Source of the DNA: Lunatimonas sp.
GTDB taxonomy: Bacteria > Bacteroidota > Bacteroidia > Cytophagales > Cyclobacteriaceae
Assembly: GCF_020832325.1 (NCBI RefSeq)
Contig: NZ_JAFIEU010000011.1
Span: 1-64,000 of the forward strand
DNA: 64,000 bases
Reading direction: 5' to 3'
Both the position numbers and the translations under genes were made by a program. Positions 18,572 through 27,656 of this stretch are shown piece by piece. Each line of letters begins with the position of its first letter. Within the stretch, counting starts at the first letter, position 1. The notes under the pieces are model-generated. The model ran no database searches. It saw only the letters and a program-made list of their open reading frames with translations, and had not been told where the DNA came from.

Positions 18572-19672
18572 ATGCTTTTCAATTTATTTTCTAAAAACCC
18601 CAAAAACAATACTGACTCCTCTCCCTACCTTACCCTGAAAGTAAGGGAAATCATAAAAGAAACCCCGGATGCTACCACCATCTATTTCGAGCAGCCGGAA
18701 CCCCACCTAGATTACAAGCCGGGACAGTTCCTCACCGTGATCGTGGATATCAACGGAAAAGAAGAACGTAGGTCCTATAGCCTCAGCACGTCACCGTTCG
18801 TCGATCCCTTCCCGGGAATTACGGTAAAACGGCTAGCCGGAGGCCTGGTATCCAATTACCTAAATGACCAAATAAGGCCCGGAAAGAAAATCACTGTGAT
18901 GAAGCCTCTGGGTAACTTTACTTGTGACTACCATTCCAAGCACCAAAGAACATACGGAATGATCGTAGCAGGAAGCGGAATCACGCCGGTGATGGGATTA
19001 GCCAAATCTATCCTGGTCAATGAACCCGAATCGAAAGTAAGTCTCCTGTACGGTAGTAGGTCCGAAGAACAAATTATCTTCAGGGACCGGTTAACAGCGC
19101 TCAGTCACCAATTTCCTGGGCGCTTGGAAATTATACACCAACTTAGCCGACCTGCGGACTCCTGGACCGGTAGAAAGGGAAGAATTGCTGGAGAGACAGT
19201 ACGTACGTTTGCAGAAAGTCTACTGCGTGATCGCCCATCGGATGCACGTTTTTTTCTGTGCGGACCCAATGAGTTGATGGAAACTGCAACCAACGTACTA
19301 CTGGCCTTGGGGGTAGATAAAGAATCCATCGTTTCGGAAAACTTCTACAAAGAACCTGAGGTTATAGAAGAATTGCACGCACAGGAAGCCGCCCCAATTC
19401 ACAAGCAGGTCACCATTGTATTGGAAGGAGAAACTCATACCTACGAAGTAGCTCCTGGAAAAACGATCTTGGAAGCCGGTCTGGATGAGAACATTGACAT
19501 GCCCTATTCTTGCCAAAGCGGGCTGTGTACTGCATGCAGAGGGCGTCTACTATCTGGAGAAGTCAGCATGACAGAAGACGCTGGCTTGAGCGAAAATGAA
19601 ATCGCTCAGGGCTATATCTTATGCTGTTCATCCAAACCGAAGGCCGGTGACATAAAAATTAACATCGAATAA
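18572..19672 (+). CDS. Ferredoxin-NADP reductase-type oxidoreductase with C-terminal 2Fe-2S domain
   Basis: A 366-residue electron-transfer flavoprotein of the PaaE/phenol-hydroxylase-reductase type. The FAD domain (about 20-120) has RSYSLSTSP. The NAD(P) domain (~125-250) has GMIVAGSGITPVMGLAKS and FFLCGPNELME. The C-terminal plant-type ferredoxin domain (~275-366) has the cluster ligands in SCQSGLCTACRGR (C-x4-C-x2-C) plus a later Cys in YILCC. It would pass electrons from NAD(P)H to a partner oxygenase or desaturase, but no such partner is adjacent, so the acceptor is unknown. A small membrane protein follows after 9 bp. Confidence 0.9.
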   Translation: MLFNLFSKNPKNNTDSSPYLTLKVREIIKETPDATTIYFEQPEPHLDYKPGQFLTVIVDINGKEERRSYSLSTSPFVDPFPGITVKRLAGGLVSNYLNDQIRPGKKITVMKPLGNFTCDYHSKHQRTYGMIVAGSGITPVMGLAKSILVNEPESKVSLLYGSRSEEQIIFRDRLTALSHQFPGRLEIIHQLSRPADSWTGRKGRIAGETVRTFAESLLRDRPSDARFFLCGPNELMETATNVLLALGVDKESIVSENFYKEPEVIEELHAQEAAPIHKQVTIVLEGETHTYEVAPGKTILEAGLDENIDMPYSCQSGLCTACRGRLLSGEVSMTEDAGLSENEIAQGYILCCSSKPKAGDIKINIE

Positions 19673-19681
19673 ACATCGCTC

Positions 19682-20179
19682 ATGAATTCCCCCAATCCAT
19701 TGAAAAAAGAATTTAGGGTGCTGGAGCGAAACGTTCTGATACTGACGGCGGTACCACTCCCGCCGTTTGCCTTTGCCTATTTGTACACAACAGGTGGATC
19801 CATGAGTCTCGATCTACCGGAATTACCTACCTACTTAAGTTCTGGTATGTTGGGCGCCGCCATTGGATTGTTGGTGTGGCAAGTCCTTGCCTTTAACCAA
19901 CAAGTACGTAGGATACGCATGCAAGAAACATCGATCCTCACTAGGTTACGGGCATATTCGACTGCCTCCATCCATCGGTTTTGGATGTTATTTGCTGTAG
20001 GCTTTCTCTCAGCCGTTGGGCTGCTGTTTTCGGAAAGGCCGGGCTTCACGATTACCTATGCCGTTTGTCTGCTCTTTGTATCGCTGGGAAAACCAACCCC
20101 CGACCGCATCGCAAAGGGACTTAGGCTGAAGGGAGAGGATAAAGAGCAGGTGTATGACATCAATCGCAGGGATCCGTAA
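19682..20179 (+). CDS. Small four-helix membrane protein, unknown
   Basis: Not recognised. The 165-residue product shows four hydrophobic stretches: LILTAVPLPPFAFAYLY, a helix around GMLGAAIGLLVWQVLAF, RFWMLFAVGFLSAVGLLF and ITYAVCLLFVSLG. The cytoplasmic ends are charged. It starts 9 bp after the oxidoreductase stop, so the two are probably one transcript and the protein could anchor or serve that enzyme. It converges with the DUF4097 gene. Confidence 0.65.
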   Translation: MNSPNPLKKEFRVLERNVLILTAVPLPPFAFAYLYTTGGSMSLDLPELPTYLSSGMLGAAIGLLVWQVLAFNQQVRRIRMQETSILTRLRAYSTASIHRFWMLFAVGFLSAVGLLFSERPGFTITYAVCLLFVSLGKPTPDRIAKGLRLKGEDKEQVYDINRRDP

Positions 20180-20197
20180 TCATACACCCCCCAGGAC

Positions 20198-21112
20198 TTA
20201 ATGGTTGATTCGAAGGGAACCTGAGCGCATAGCTCCCCGAATGGTGGTGGCTGATCCGTTATCTATCTGCAGGGATTTTGCGTTTGACACATTGCCAACT
20301 CGCAGCGAACCACTACTTGCACTGAGGTCAAAATTGAAGGCCTGCAAATCCGACACCGTCCCGACTTCAATATTTCCGGAGGAGCCTTGAAATTGTGTCT
20401 CCGATCCTAGACCTACCTTGCTGATCTTTACATTACCGGAAGATACTGTTACATTGCCCAGTTCACCGACCTGATCCAACCGGACATTGCCCGAAGAAAT
20501 TTTCACGTGCACCAAGCCGGTAAGTGCCTTGCCTTTCAAGGATCCACTATTCGCACTGAGGCTGACATCCCCGGACACATCCGAGAGATCTGCCTCTCCA
20601 GACGTCAGGGTACAGGTCACGCCACCGTTTACTTGTTGTACCTCAATTTTGCCTGAATTCGCTTTTACAATTAGGCCACCCGAAATCTGCTGCGCTCGAA
20701 TTATGCCGGAATTTACGGATAATTTAGTCTCTGCTGAGCGAACATTCCTGATAGACAGCAAGCCGGAGGAGTTTTTACCGTTAATGCGGATATCTTCCGG
20801 GCCTTCGATGTGAATAAAACGCTTCTCTTGAGAAGGATTCGGTTTTGCAGGGCTTTTATAAGAGATTTTAAGCGTGTTGCCCAAGGTTACCATAAAGAAA
20901 TTCCGCGCACCGTCTTCGGCTTTGCCAAACAAAGCACTCAGACTAACATCCTCTTTACCTGGCACACCGGTGTACACAAGGTCCACTCCCCCGATATCCA
21001 TCTCCATAACTTCAATCCCAGTAAAGGTTTTTTCGATCAATTCCTGCCCGAAAACCGGCACACCCAAGGCAAAAATCGCCCCCATAACAAACATTACAAC
21101 TATCTTATTCAT
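20198..21112 (-). CDS. Exported DUF4097-type beta-helix protein
   Basis: A 304-residue protein with an N-terminal signal peptide (MNKIVVMFVMGAIFALGVPVFGQ). A long repetitive part follows, rich in SG(N/S/K)(I/V/L) turns: VNSGIIRAQQISGGL, SGKIEVQQVNGG, SGEADLSDVSGDV, SGSLKGKALTG, SGNVRLDQVG. This is the DUF4097/DUF2807 right-handed beta-solenoid pattern. Such proteins often end ECF-sigma operons in Bacteroidota, as here. The ATG at 21112 is preceded by the CAGTTATAGACAC leader motif shared with other genes in the window. Its role is unknown, with envelope stress sensing or adhesion as possibilities. Confidence 0.82.
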   Translation of the reverse strand: MNKIVVMFVMGAIFALGVPVFGQELIEKTFTGIEVMEMDIGGVDLVYTGVPGKEDVSLSALFGKAEDGARNFFMVTLGNTLKISYKSPAKPNPSQEKRFIHIEGPEDIRINGKNSSGLLSIRNVRSAETKLSVNSGIIRAQQISGGLIVKANSGKIEVQQVNGGVTCTLTSGEADLSDVSGDVSLSANSGSLKGKALTGLVHVKISSGNVRLDQVGELGNVTVSSGNVKISKVGLGSETQFQGSSGNIEVGTVSDLQAFNFDLSASSGSLRVGNVSNAKSLQIDNGSATTIRGAMRSGSLRINH

Positions 21113-21181
21113 GTGTCTATAACTGTTTTTTAGCGGTCACCTACCTTGCTTATCTTTTGGACAAATACTTGTAACCTGAAG

Positions 21182-22207
21182 TTAAAACGTGATACCAAAT
21201 GCCATAGGTCTAACCTCTGGACCCAGGCCTGGGTGAAACAATTGGCTAAAATCGTAGGTAGTAAAAAATGTTACACTACGAAAACCTACTTCACCGCGAA
21301 TTCCCGCCCGGAAATTGTTCAGGTACGGCCCTGCTCCTTCTTTTATCTTTCTTCGGCCAGAGCCCTCCAGTTCCCGATAGACAAACTTACTCCTTCCGCC
21401 AAGCCGATAACCGGCATAGGGACCAATACCTACCCGAAGGCCCTCCCTACCCTTATCATACTTCTTGCCAAAATCGTATTTCAGCAGTGTCATGGCCGTT
21501 AGGTAAGACGCAGAGATTTTATTCTTAAATCCGTTCACATCGGGCCTCGGTAGAAAATCCACGCCAAATTCTGTAGCTCGCGGCTGAAATTGGGTATTGT
21601 TGAACTTAAAATTGTACCAGTGTACCCCAAGTCCAAAATCCAAATAAGCTCCTTGAGCGATTTTCTGACTAGCCATCCAATTTAGATTCACATTCCAGCT
21701 TCCCCAGCCCTTTACAGAATAAGGCGCTGAGGGCGATGGAATCGATCCTTCCTCAAAATACGTATTGATACCTAGGTCCGTGGTGAAATAGGTCCGAAAT
21801 GCAGGATCTTTGCGAACTTTGGGATCAGACTCAAACTTCACCTTGGTTTTTGAACCCGATTCATCTACAATCAGCCGGTAACGCCCTACCGTCACCTCCG
21901 TTTCACCGGGTCCTTCATACACCCTGACAATTTCCTTTTTGCCGTCTCGGTACTTAATTTCTACCACCGTCTGATCACCCTCGGTCTCGGGCGGCGTGAG
22001 CTCCAACTCCCGGATGATCTGATTCACATCCATCTGTTGTAGCCGCTCAAAGTCTTTTGGGTTATCGATGACAAACACCAGCTTACCAGACCGGCCAAAC
22101 TGAACAATGATACTATCACTCATCACTTTGTCCGTAGCCTCTCCCTGGAAAGCGAACAACTGCTGGTACAATACCATCAAAATAATCGCGATTAGATACT
22201 TTTTCAT
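21182..22207 (-). CDS. Outer-membrane beta-barrel-like protein of ECF operon
   Basis: A 341-residue secreted protein without a family name I can give. The start is placed at ATG 22207 (MKKYLIAIILMVLYQQLFAFQG), giving a signal peptide and following the leader CAATTATAAACAG; the frame is open further upstream without a signal. After a globular part (residues ~25-130) come amphipathic strands with aromatic ends typical of a small barrel: GWGSWNVNLNWMASQKIAQGAYLDFGLGVHWYNFKF, GLRVGIGPYAGYRLGGRSKFVY and GIRGEVGFRSVTFFTTYDFSQLF. The C-terminal GITF ends on an aromatic residue, as barrels do. It is the third gene of the sigma-factor operon. Confidence 0.72.
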   Translation of the reverse strand: MKKYLIAIILMVLYQQLFAFQGEATDKVMSDSIIVQFGRSGKLVFVIDNPKDFERLQQMDVNQIIRELELTPPETEGDQTVVEIKYRDGKKEIVRVYEGPGETEVTVGRYRLIVDESGSKTKVKFESDPKVRKDPAFRTYFTTDLGINTYFEEGSIPSPSAPYSVKGWGSWNVNLNWMASQKIAQGAYLDFGLGVHWYNFKFNNTQFQPRATEFGVDFLPRPDVNGFKNKISASYLTAMTLLKYDFGKKYDKGREGLRVGIGPYAGYRLGGRSKFVYRELEGSGRRKIKEGAGPYLNNFRAGIRGEVGFRSVTFFTTYDFSQLFHPGLGPEVRPMAFGITF

Positions 22208-22294
22208 CTGTTTATAATTGTTTTTAATCGATTCTATTGTGTCCCTTACCAATGGTCAGGATGTCGGCCTTTGGAGGACTCGATTTCATGGAAT

Positions 22295-23038
22295 TCATTT
22301 ATCAGGTTTTTCTTTTCGATCCCTTTTTTGCGAAATCACCGATGCGAAAAAGTTATTTTTCACGTCTTGGAAGTCCGAAAAACCTTTATCCACCTTGGCC
22401 ATAAGCCCGCCAAGTTTATCAAGCCCACCTTCTATCCCCTCGATGAGGTCCGGCTTATCCGTTACAAACGCGTGGCCATTGGAGACAATCCTAACTGTTA
22501 TTTCGTTATTTTCCATTACTATCTCACTACGCTGATCCATCACCGACCCAAATTGCTCGGGCCATTCGGCTTGTACCTCGGCCAAAAGATCTATGGTTTG
22601 TGCAAGCTCAAAGGGTTCCACCAACTCAATACTTGAGACATCGGAACGGACATTCGTTTCTTTAGGCAATTCCGCTACCTGATTGGTAGCTTTCGGAACC
22701 CGTTGATTCACTGACGGTGCTTTGCTGGCGGCCAAGGAATTCTCAACCTCCCGCGGCCCCTGTTCAAAGTCCATCGTGATATCCGGTAATTCAAATAGCT
22801 GCTCGGTAAGGTGCGTGACCAGTGGTGGCTGAGACCCACCTTCTGATTGCAGTAATTCCCTAGCCACAAAAACAGACCCTAACACCAATGCGAGAGATGC
22901 CACGTATCGCAACCACACCAAACGCTTTGGCTTAGATTCCATCTTGGATGCCAAACGCTCCCAGGCCTCCACACTGGGCTTCACCTCGTAATTTGATAAT
23001 TTCTGTCTAAACAGACTGTCCAATTGCTTATCGTCCAT
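22295..23038 (-). CDS. Anti-sigma-factor-like membrane protein
   Basis: A 247-residue protein following the ECF sigma gene with an 11-bp overlap. The start is ATG 23038 (MDDKQLDSLFRQKLSNYEV); a start at 23056 would lengthen the overlap. The N-terminal ~40 residues resemble the short cytoplasmic sigma-binding segment of Bacteroidota anti-sigma proteins (LFRQKLSNYEVKPSVEAWERLASKM). One transmembrane helix follows (WLRYVASLALVLGSVFVAREL), then a periplasmic, acidic, low-complexity domain. Function is inferred from gene order. Sequence conservation alone is weak. Confidence 0.7.
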   Translation of the reverse strand: MDDKQLDSLFRQKLSNYEVKPSVEAWERLASKMESKPKRLVWLRYVASLALVLGSVFVARELLQSEGGSQPPLVTHLTEQLFELPDITMDFEQGPREVENSLAASKAPSVNQRVPKATNQVAELPKETNVRSDVSSIELVEPFELAQTIDLLAEVQAEWPEQFGSVMDQRSEIVMENNEITVRIVSNGHAFVTDKPDLIEGIEGGLDKLGGLMAKVDKGFSDFQDVKNNFFASVISQKRDRKEKPDK

Positions 23039-23591
23039 GACTTTTCTCCTTTTCATACGCTGCCTTGAGGCGATCGCGCAATGTAGCCCTCGCCCTACTC
23101 AATTGTGACTTTGAAGTACTCTCCGATATACCCAGTAGTTCCTGGATTTCCTTGTGCGAATATCCCTCTATTGCATACAAGTTGAAAACCATTCGATAGC
23201 CAAGTGGCAATTCATCGATCAACCTCAACAAATCCTCGCTCTCCAGATTTTCCGTTGATTCGATATATCCTCCGTTTTCGCCTTCATCTAGCGGCACCTC
23301 CAACTGAAGTGCCCGGTTGTTCCGGATATGCAACAGGGACTGGGTAACCATTATCTTCCGCATCCACCCCTCAAAGCTACCGGTCGCACGGTATTGAGGA
23401 AGGTGTTCAAAGATCTTCATGAATCCTTCGATCATAATATCCTCCGCCGACCCGGAATCTTTCACATACCGCCGGCACACTGCCAGAAATTTCCCGGAAT
23501 ATAACTCGTATAGCGTGCGTTGGGCTTTGCGATCTCCCCCAAGGCATTTTTTAATCAAGTCTGCTTCCGAGTAAATCTTTCTGACAAACAT
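23028..23591 (-). CDS. ECF-type RNA polymerase sigma factor
   Basis: A 187-residue sigma-70 family factor with only regions 2 and 4. Region 2 (about 10-80) includes LIKKCLGGDRKAQRTLYELYSGKFLAVCRRYV and the -10 recognition helix around FMKIFEHLPQYRATGSFEGWMRKI. Region 4 (~130-180) contains LPLGYRMVFNLYAIEGYSHKEIQELLGISESTSKSQLSRARATLRDRL, a typical helix-turn-helix. It leads a four-gene operon with an anti-sigma-like protein, a barrel-like protein and a DUF4097 protein. These downstream genes are the likely regulators or targets. Confidence 0.94.
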   Translation of the reverse strand: MFVRKIYSEADLIKKCLGGDRKAQRTLYELYSGKFLAVCRRYVKDSGSAEDIMIEGFMKIFEHLPQYRATGSFEGWMRKIMVTQSLLHIRNNRALQLEVPLDEGENGGYIESTENLESEDLLRLIDELPLGYRMVFNLYAIEGYSHKEIQELLGISESTSKSQLSRARATLRDRLKAAYEKEKSHGR

Positions 23592-23690
23592 TACAGTGAC
23601 GATTCTAACCCTATAGATACAGGTTCAGCCAAATAGGTTGCATGCATCCAAGCTTTTTTTTAGGAAATATACTGGAAAAAGCGTAACAGC

Positions 23691-24158
23691 TTAATATACA
23701 GCTCGATAATTGATTACTATTTCCAAAAAACTCCACTCTCCCACGTTTACTTCAACTGGATTGATATGGTTTTGCTGATCAAAAATATTGGCAAAATAGC
23801 CTTCTTCCTCTACCGTAAACACAGAATACCTCCCGGCTGGCAATTCGATGTGAAAGGATCCGTCGGATTCCGTCTCGACTTCCGCCACCTGCTCGGTTTG
23901 GATTGAACCAATCAAAAAATCCCCCAGACTTACCTGATCCAATGTGGTAAGGGCATGAATCCTTAGGATCCTTTTTGCGCCCCGTTTTGCCTGTGCCTCC
24001 CCGGGCGCCGCCGAACCATCCTCTGATACCTGTGGCATCAGGTTCCCCTCCACCCAGAACACCTGCCCACGCAAACCCTGAGTAATAGGCTTGATTGGCT
24101 TGCAGCTAGCTACCACCAGCAGCAATACCACCCCTAACCAAATCTGTGGCATTTTCAT
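23691..24158 (-). CDS. Lipoprotein with carboxypeptidase-regulatory-like domain
   Basis: A 155-residue lipoprotein. The signal IWLGVVLLLVVASC ends in a lipobox Cys near residue 19. The C-terminal half has the beta-sandwich pattern of carboxypeptidase-regulatory-like domains (VEVETESDGSFHIELPAGRYSVFTVEEEGYFAN...VEVNVGEWSFLEIVINY). Its role is unknown. It lies 21 bp downstream of the beta-CASP gene on the same strand and may be co-transcribed. Confidence 0.7.
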   Translation of the reverse strand: MKMPQIWLGVVLLLVVASCKPIKPITQGLRGQVFWVEGNLMPQVSEDGSAAPGEAQAKRGAKRILRIHALTTLDQVSLGDFLIGSIQTEQVAEVETESDGSFHIELPAGRYSVFTVEEEGYFANIFDQQNHINPVEVNVGEWSFLEIVINYRAVY

Positions 24159-24179
24159 GTCTCCTGGGCGTTTAGTGTT

Positions 24180-25580
24180 TTATATACCGGAAAAAAGCTC
24201 AAACGACTCCATATACGTCGGAATGATGGGATTCCACTGACGCTGACTTCGTAGTAAATCTGCCAGTGCTTGTGTGGATTCTGCTTCTCCGTGTACCAAA
24301 AAGGTTACCTTCGGCTTGTGAATAAATCCCTCGCTCCACTCCAGCAGCTCCTTTTGGTCTGCATGTGCGGACAATCCCTCAATAAAATGTACCGAAGCCT
24401 TCACCGGAACATCCACACCGTATATCCTACAGGTCTTTTCCCCATCTAGCAGCTTCCTACCTCGCGTACCCTCTGGCTGGTACCCCACAAAAATCACGCT
24501 GTCATCTTCGTTCGGAAGACGGTTGTACAGGTGATGCAGTATCCTACCACCAGTGGCCATTCCGCTGGCTGAAATGATAATGGCATCACCTCGTAAATGA
24601 TTTAATGTCATGGACGAATCCTGTGTTTTGTAGTAATGCAGGTTCTTGTGCAGAAATGGATTCGCATCTGATTCATCCAAAAAAGGACCCAAATGGTGGT
24701 AGTGCCCAAAATTCTTATACAATTGTGTCACATCAATGGCCATGGGGCTGTCCACGTAGATAGGGATATCCGGAATGGTTCCTAATTTTTGCATGCGGTG
24801 CAGCAGGTAGAGAATCATCTGTGTGCGCCCAACCGCAAAGGAAGGAATGACAGACACGCCCCCTTTCATATACGTCTCCTTGATAATTTTCGCCAACTGA
24901 CCGCTCACTTTGGCATTTTCATTCACTCGATTCCCGTAGGTAGACTCCATAAACAGGACATCTCCAAACGGAATATCCGCTGGTGGATTCAGGATGGGAT
25001 CGTGATAACGCCCCAGATCACCTGAAAAAACGATTTTCTTTTCTTGGTTTTCTCCTTTAATCTTAAGCTTAAGAATGGCCGCCCCCAGGATATGGCCGGC
25101 GTTGTATGCAGTTACCCGGAGCGATTCATGAAGGGAATATTCCTCCTCAAAACGGAGCGGTTGAAGCAATGGAAACACCCGCTCGGCGTCCTTCATACTG
25201 AAAAGCGGCTCAGGCTTTTCGTGTTTGGAATACCCCTTCTTTTGGGCATATGCAGCCTCTTCTTCCTGCAACTTGCCTGCATCCAGCAACAGGATCTTCA
25301 CCAATTCCAAGGTGGGCTCCGTACAATAAATCGGACCGGAAAATCCTTCCTTTACCAACTTGGGCAAGTAACCGGAATGATCTATATGCGCATGGGTCAG
25401 AAGTACCATGTCAATACCAGCAGGATCCACAGGAAAAGGCTCCCAGTTTCGCAACCGGTAATCTTTCATCCCTTGAAACAACCCACAATCTACAAGCACC
25501 TTCAGAAATCCAATTTCCAACAAAAATCTTGAACCGGTCACGGTACCGGCACCTCCCAAAAACTTCACCCTTACGTTCAT
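24180..25580 (-). CDS. Beta-CASP metallo-beta-lactamase-fold ribonuclease
   Basis: A 466-residue MBL-fold hydrolase with the RNA-specificity (RMMBL) C-terminus, related to CPSF73/Ysh1-type exonucleases. The zinc motif HAHIDHSGYLP (near residue 60) is followed by the second His in AYNAGHILGAA. Next come the FSGDLGRYHDPIL Asp, the beta-CASP segment (VIPSFAVGRTQMILYLLHRM, VDSPMAIDVTQLY, ISASGMATGGRILHHL) and the late His of SVHFIEGLSAHADQKELL. It probably cuts or trims RNA, although DNA-acting homologues exist. The stand-alone form with no KH domain is the common bacterial type. Confidence 0.92.
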   Translation of the reverse strand: MNVRVKFLGGAGTVTGSRFLLEIGFLKVLVDCGLFQGMKDYRLRNWEPFPVDPAGIDMVLLTHAHIDHSGYLPKLVKEGFSGPIYCTEPTLELVKILLLDAGKLQEEEAAYAQKKGYSKHEKPEPLFSMKDAERVFPLLQPLRFEEEYSLHESLRVTAYNAGHILGAAILKLKIKGENQEKKIVFSGDLGRYHDPILNPPADIPFGDVLFMESTYGNRVNENAKVSGQLAKIIKETYMKGGVSVIPSFAVGRTQMILYLLHRMQKLGTIPDIPIYVDSPMAIDVTQLYKNFGHYHHLGPFLDESDANPFLHKNLHYYKTQDSSMTLNHLRGDAIIISASGMATGGRILHHLYNRLPNEDDSVIFVGYQPEGTRGRKLLDGEKTCRIYGVDVPVKASVHFIEGLSAHADQKELLEWSEGFIHKPKVTFLVHGEAESTQALADLLRSQRQWNPIIPTYMESFELFSGI

Positions 25581-25733
25581 TTCTTTACCTTTTTATTGTA
25601 GGCTCCTGTCTAATCCCGGAAAAGGGAGGAGCTCTCACGATACGATTGACACCTATCGGAGGGCTGCTCTTACCCTAGCCGATGGCAGCTTTTCCAGTCA
25701 CTTACATCAAATATACGGGTTATAGTTCAGAGC

Positions 25734-27629
25734 CTAAGGTTGCATGAAGTATTTATCCCGAAATTTAGCACGACTCAGGCTATCGGATTCAGACTGCCTC
25801 TGATCATTGGCACAGGTCAGGCAGAGCAAACCATCCTCGTTAAACACCCAATAATTCCTTCCATTAATATCCCTGTTTTTATAGCCATTTACACTAACGG
25901 TGTTGCGAAGAATAGGTATTAGTGTCCTGTCCATCACAAACGGATAATCATAGGGAATTAACAAGGTCTGCCGCAAGAATTGTCCCCGATATTTAGATAG
26001 GTCAGGAAATCCCAGTTGATTCCCGAAGGTCAAAACGCTATCTTCCAGCACGTATTCGTAGGTGACTTCCTCGGCATTTTCCATTGCTTCGATCTCCGTT
26101 CGCCCCTTGGACGTAAAGATTTGCTCCAGCAGTGCCGCATTTCCAGGATGGCCTTTCAGGGTCAAAGCAACACTCCCAACCCCACTGTCGGAAGTTGTGC
26201 GCCCAGTTGACTTGATAACCAAGGTCTCGTCAGGAAGTGGCACGCGGTGATCGAATTCCACACTAGCCTGTTCCTTGAACTGACTGATCAGCCTTGGAAA
26301 CTGAAAGGCGCTGAAAAGGATGCTCAATACCCATACCCCAAATATCACCAAGCCAAACTTCGCATCAATCAGACTTCGCTTGACCAGTACACTAATCCCC
26401 AACAGCGTGATAACCAAACCAGGAACAATTACCACCACCGCGGTGGAAATCGCCAACCAAAGCGGAAAAACTTCAACAATGGCCTCTATAGGAACCCCGT
26501 CAAATACATATCCCCAGTCGTTGTCTGTCAGCACCTCGGTATAAATCCCCAAAAAAACCAGTGGAGTAACGGTAATCAACATACCTAAAAAGAAGATCAA
26601 CAGTCCAAAAATCACCCGAACGAAGTCTAATAGAAATCTCCCAAAGGGTCCCAAAGCACGGCCCAGTCCATTTAATACATGGCCAATAATCCGAAATGGC
26701 AGGAGTATTACACGCTTTAGCGCGGACTCCTCCTTTTGCTCCTCCGGCTTGATGTTTTGCTGAATAGTGTTTTCAATATTAGATAGCGTTATAGCGCCCC
26801 CTTTCATTTCGATCCGCTCTGTGATGGACTTTGCCATAGGGGTTATGATCCAAAGAATCAGATAAAGTACTACTCCAGCTCCGCCCGCAAAGACCATGGC
26901 GACAAACGCCAACCGAATCCAGATCACGTCAATATTAAAATAAGCTGCCAAGCCACTACCCACACCTCCCAATACCCTATCATCGGGGTTTCGATAAAGC
27001 TTTTTTATGTTCTTATCCTCAGGTTTCTCGTAGGAAACAGGCAGGATCGCCCAAAGCAGCCCATATGCGACCACCGTCCACCAGCCCAAGGAAATGTGAA
27101 AATTGAAAGGATCGCCAAATAGCCCAAAAGGAAGCTTTCCAAACCGCACTCCTCCGCTAAACAGCAACAAAATGGCTACCAAACGGGTCCAGAGAGGGTC
27201 AATAGAGAAATAATGGGCAAAGCCCGCGCATACCCCACCTAGGATTTTACTGTTATGGAAACGCGTCAACTTTTTGTAGGCCTTGTTGGCCTGCTGATCG
27301 TTTGGCGTGATGTATTTGTAAAAATCGTTGTCTCCATCGGTCTGTTCTTCTGGGGCGTTTTCCTCCACCGCCTCAAAATCCGCAATCGTGCCCATCTTTT
27401 CGATCAAATTGCTTACGTCATCCGCAGTAATGACCTGCTTGTTGTTTTTTAGATTGCTAAGAAAAATCTCCGCAATTCGGCTTTCAATGTCGGTGATTAT
27501 CTCGTGATTATCCTCGTAGTGTGAGAAATGCTCGTTAATGGCATCTAAATATTTCTTCAAGGTGGTGTACCCATCTTCCTCTATGTGAAACAGGATACCG
27601 CTTATATTTATACTAATAGTCTTCTTCAT
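25734..27629 (-). CDS. PspC-domain membrane protein (two PspC domains)
   Basis: A 631-residue inner-membrane protein. Residues 1-110 form a soluble N-terminal part (ISINISGILFHIEEDGYTTLKKYL...). Two PspC domains follow, each with the RxLGGVxxGxAxYFxIDxxWxRL motif (KILGGVCAGFAHYFSIDPLWTRL and RVLGGVGSGLAAYFNIDVIWIRL). Several helices follow at 310-460, then a large C-terminal domain. PspC proteins sense envelope stress in other phyla. This long architecture is characteristic of Bacteroidota and is normally paired with a PadR repressor, as here (27 bp upstream gene). No phage-shock PspA is present in the window. Confidence 0.9.
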   Translation of the reverse strand: MKKTISINISGILFHIEEDGYTTLKKYLDAINEHFSHYEDNHEIITDIESRIAEIFLSNLKNNKQVITADDVSNLIEKMGTIADFEAVEENAPEEQTDGDNDFYKYITPNDQQANKAYKKLTRFHNSKILGGVCAGFAHYFSIDPLWTRLVAILLLFSGGVRFGKLPFGLFGDPFNFHISLGWWTVVAYGLLWAILPVSYEKPEDKNIKKLYRNPDDRVLGGVGSGLAAYFNIDVIWIRLAFVAMVFAGGAGVVLYLILWIITPMAKSITERIEMKGGAITLSNIENTIQQNIKPEEQKEESALKRVILLPFRIIGHVLNGLGRALGPFGRFLLDFVRVIFGLLIFFLGMLITVTPLVFLGIYTEVLTDNDWGYVFDGVPIEAIVEVFPLWLAISTAVVVIVPGLVITLLGISVLVKRSLIDAKFGLVIFGVWVLSILFSAFQFPRLISQFKEQASVEFDHRVPLPDETLVIKSTGRTTSDSGVGSVALTLKGHPGNAALLEQIFTSKGRTEIEAMENAEEVTYEYVLEDSVLTFGNQLGFPDLSKYRGQFLRQTLLIPYDYPFVMDRTLIPILRNTVSVNGYKNRDINGRNYWVFNEDGLLCLTCANDQRQSESDSLSRAKFRDKYFMQP

Positions 27630-27656
27630 CGGAGTGAAAATTTTTTAATCCTAGGT

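Noticed and set aside
25250-25678. 142-codon frame antisense to the beta-CASP gene
   Set aside because: It is a shadow of the clearly conserved minus-strand gene.
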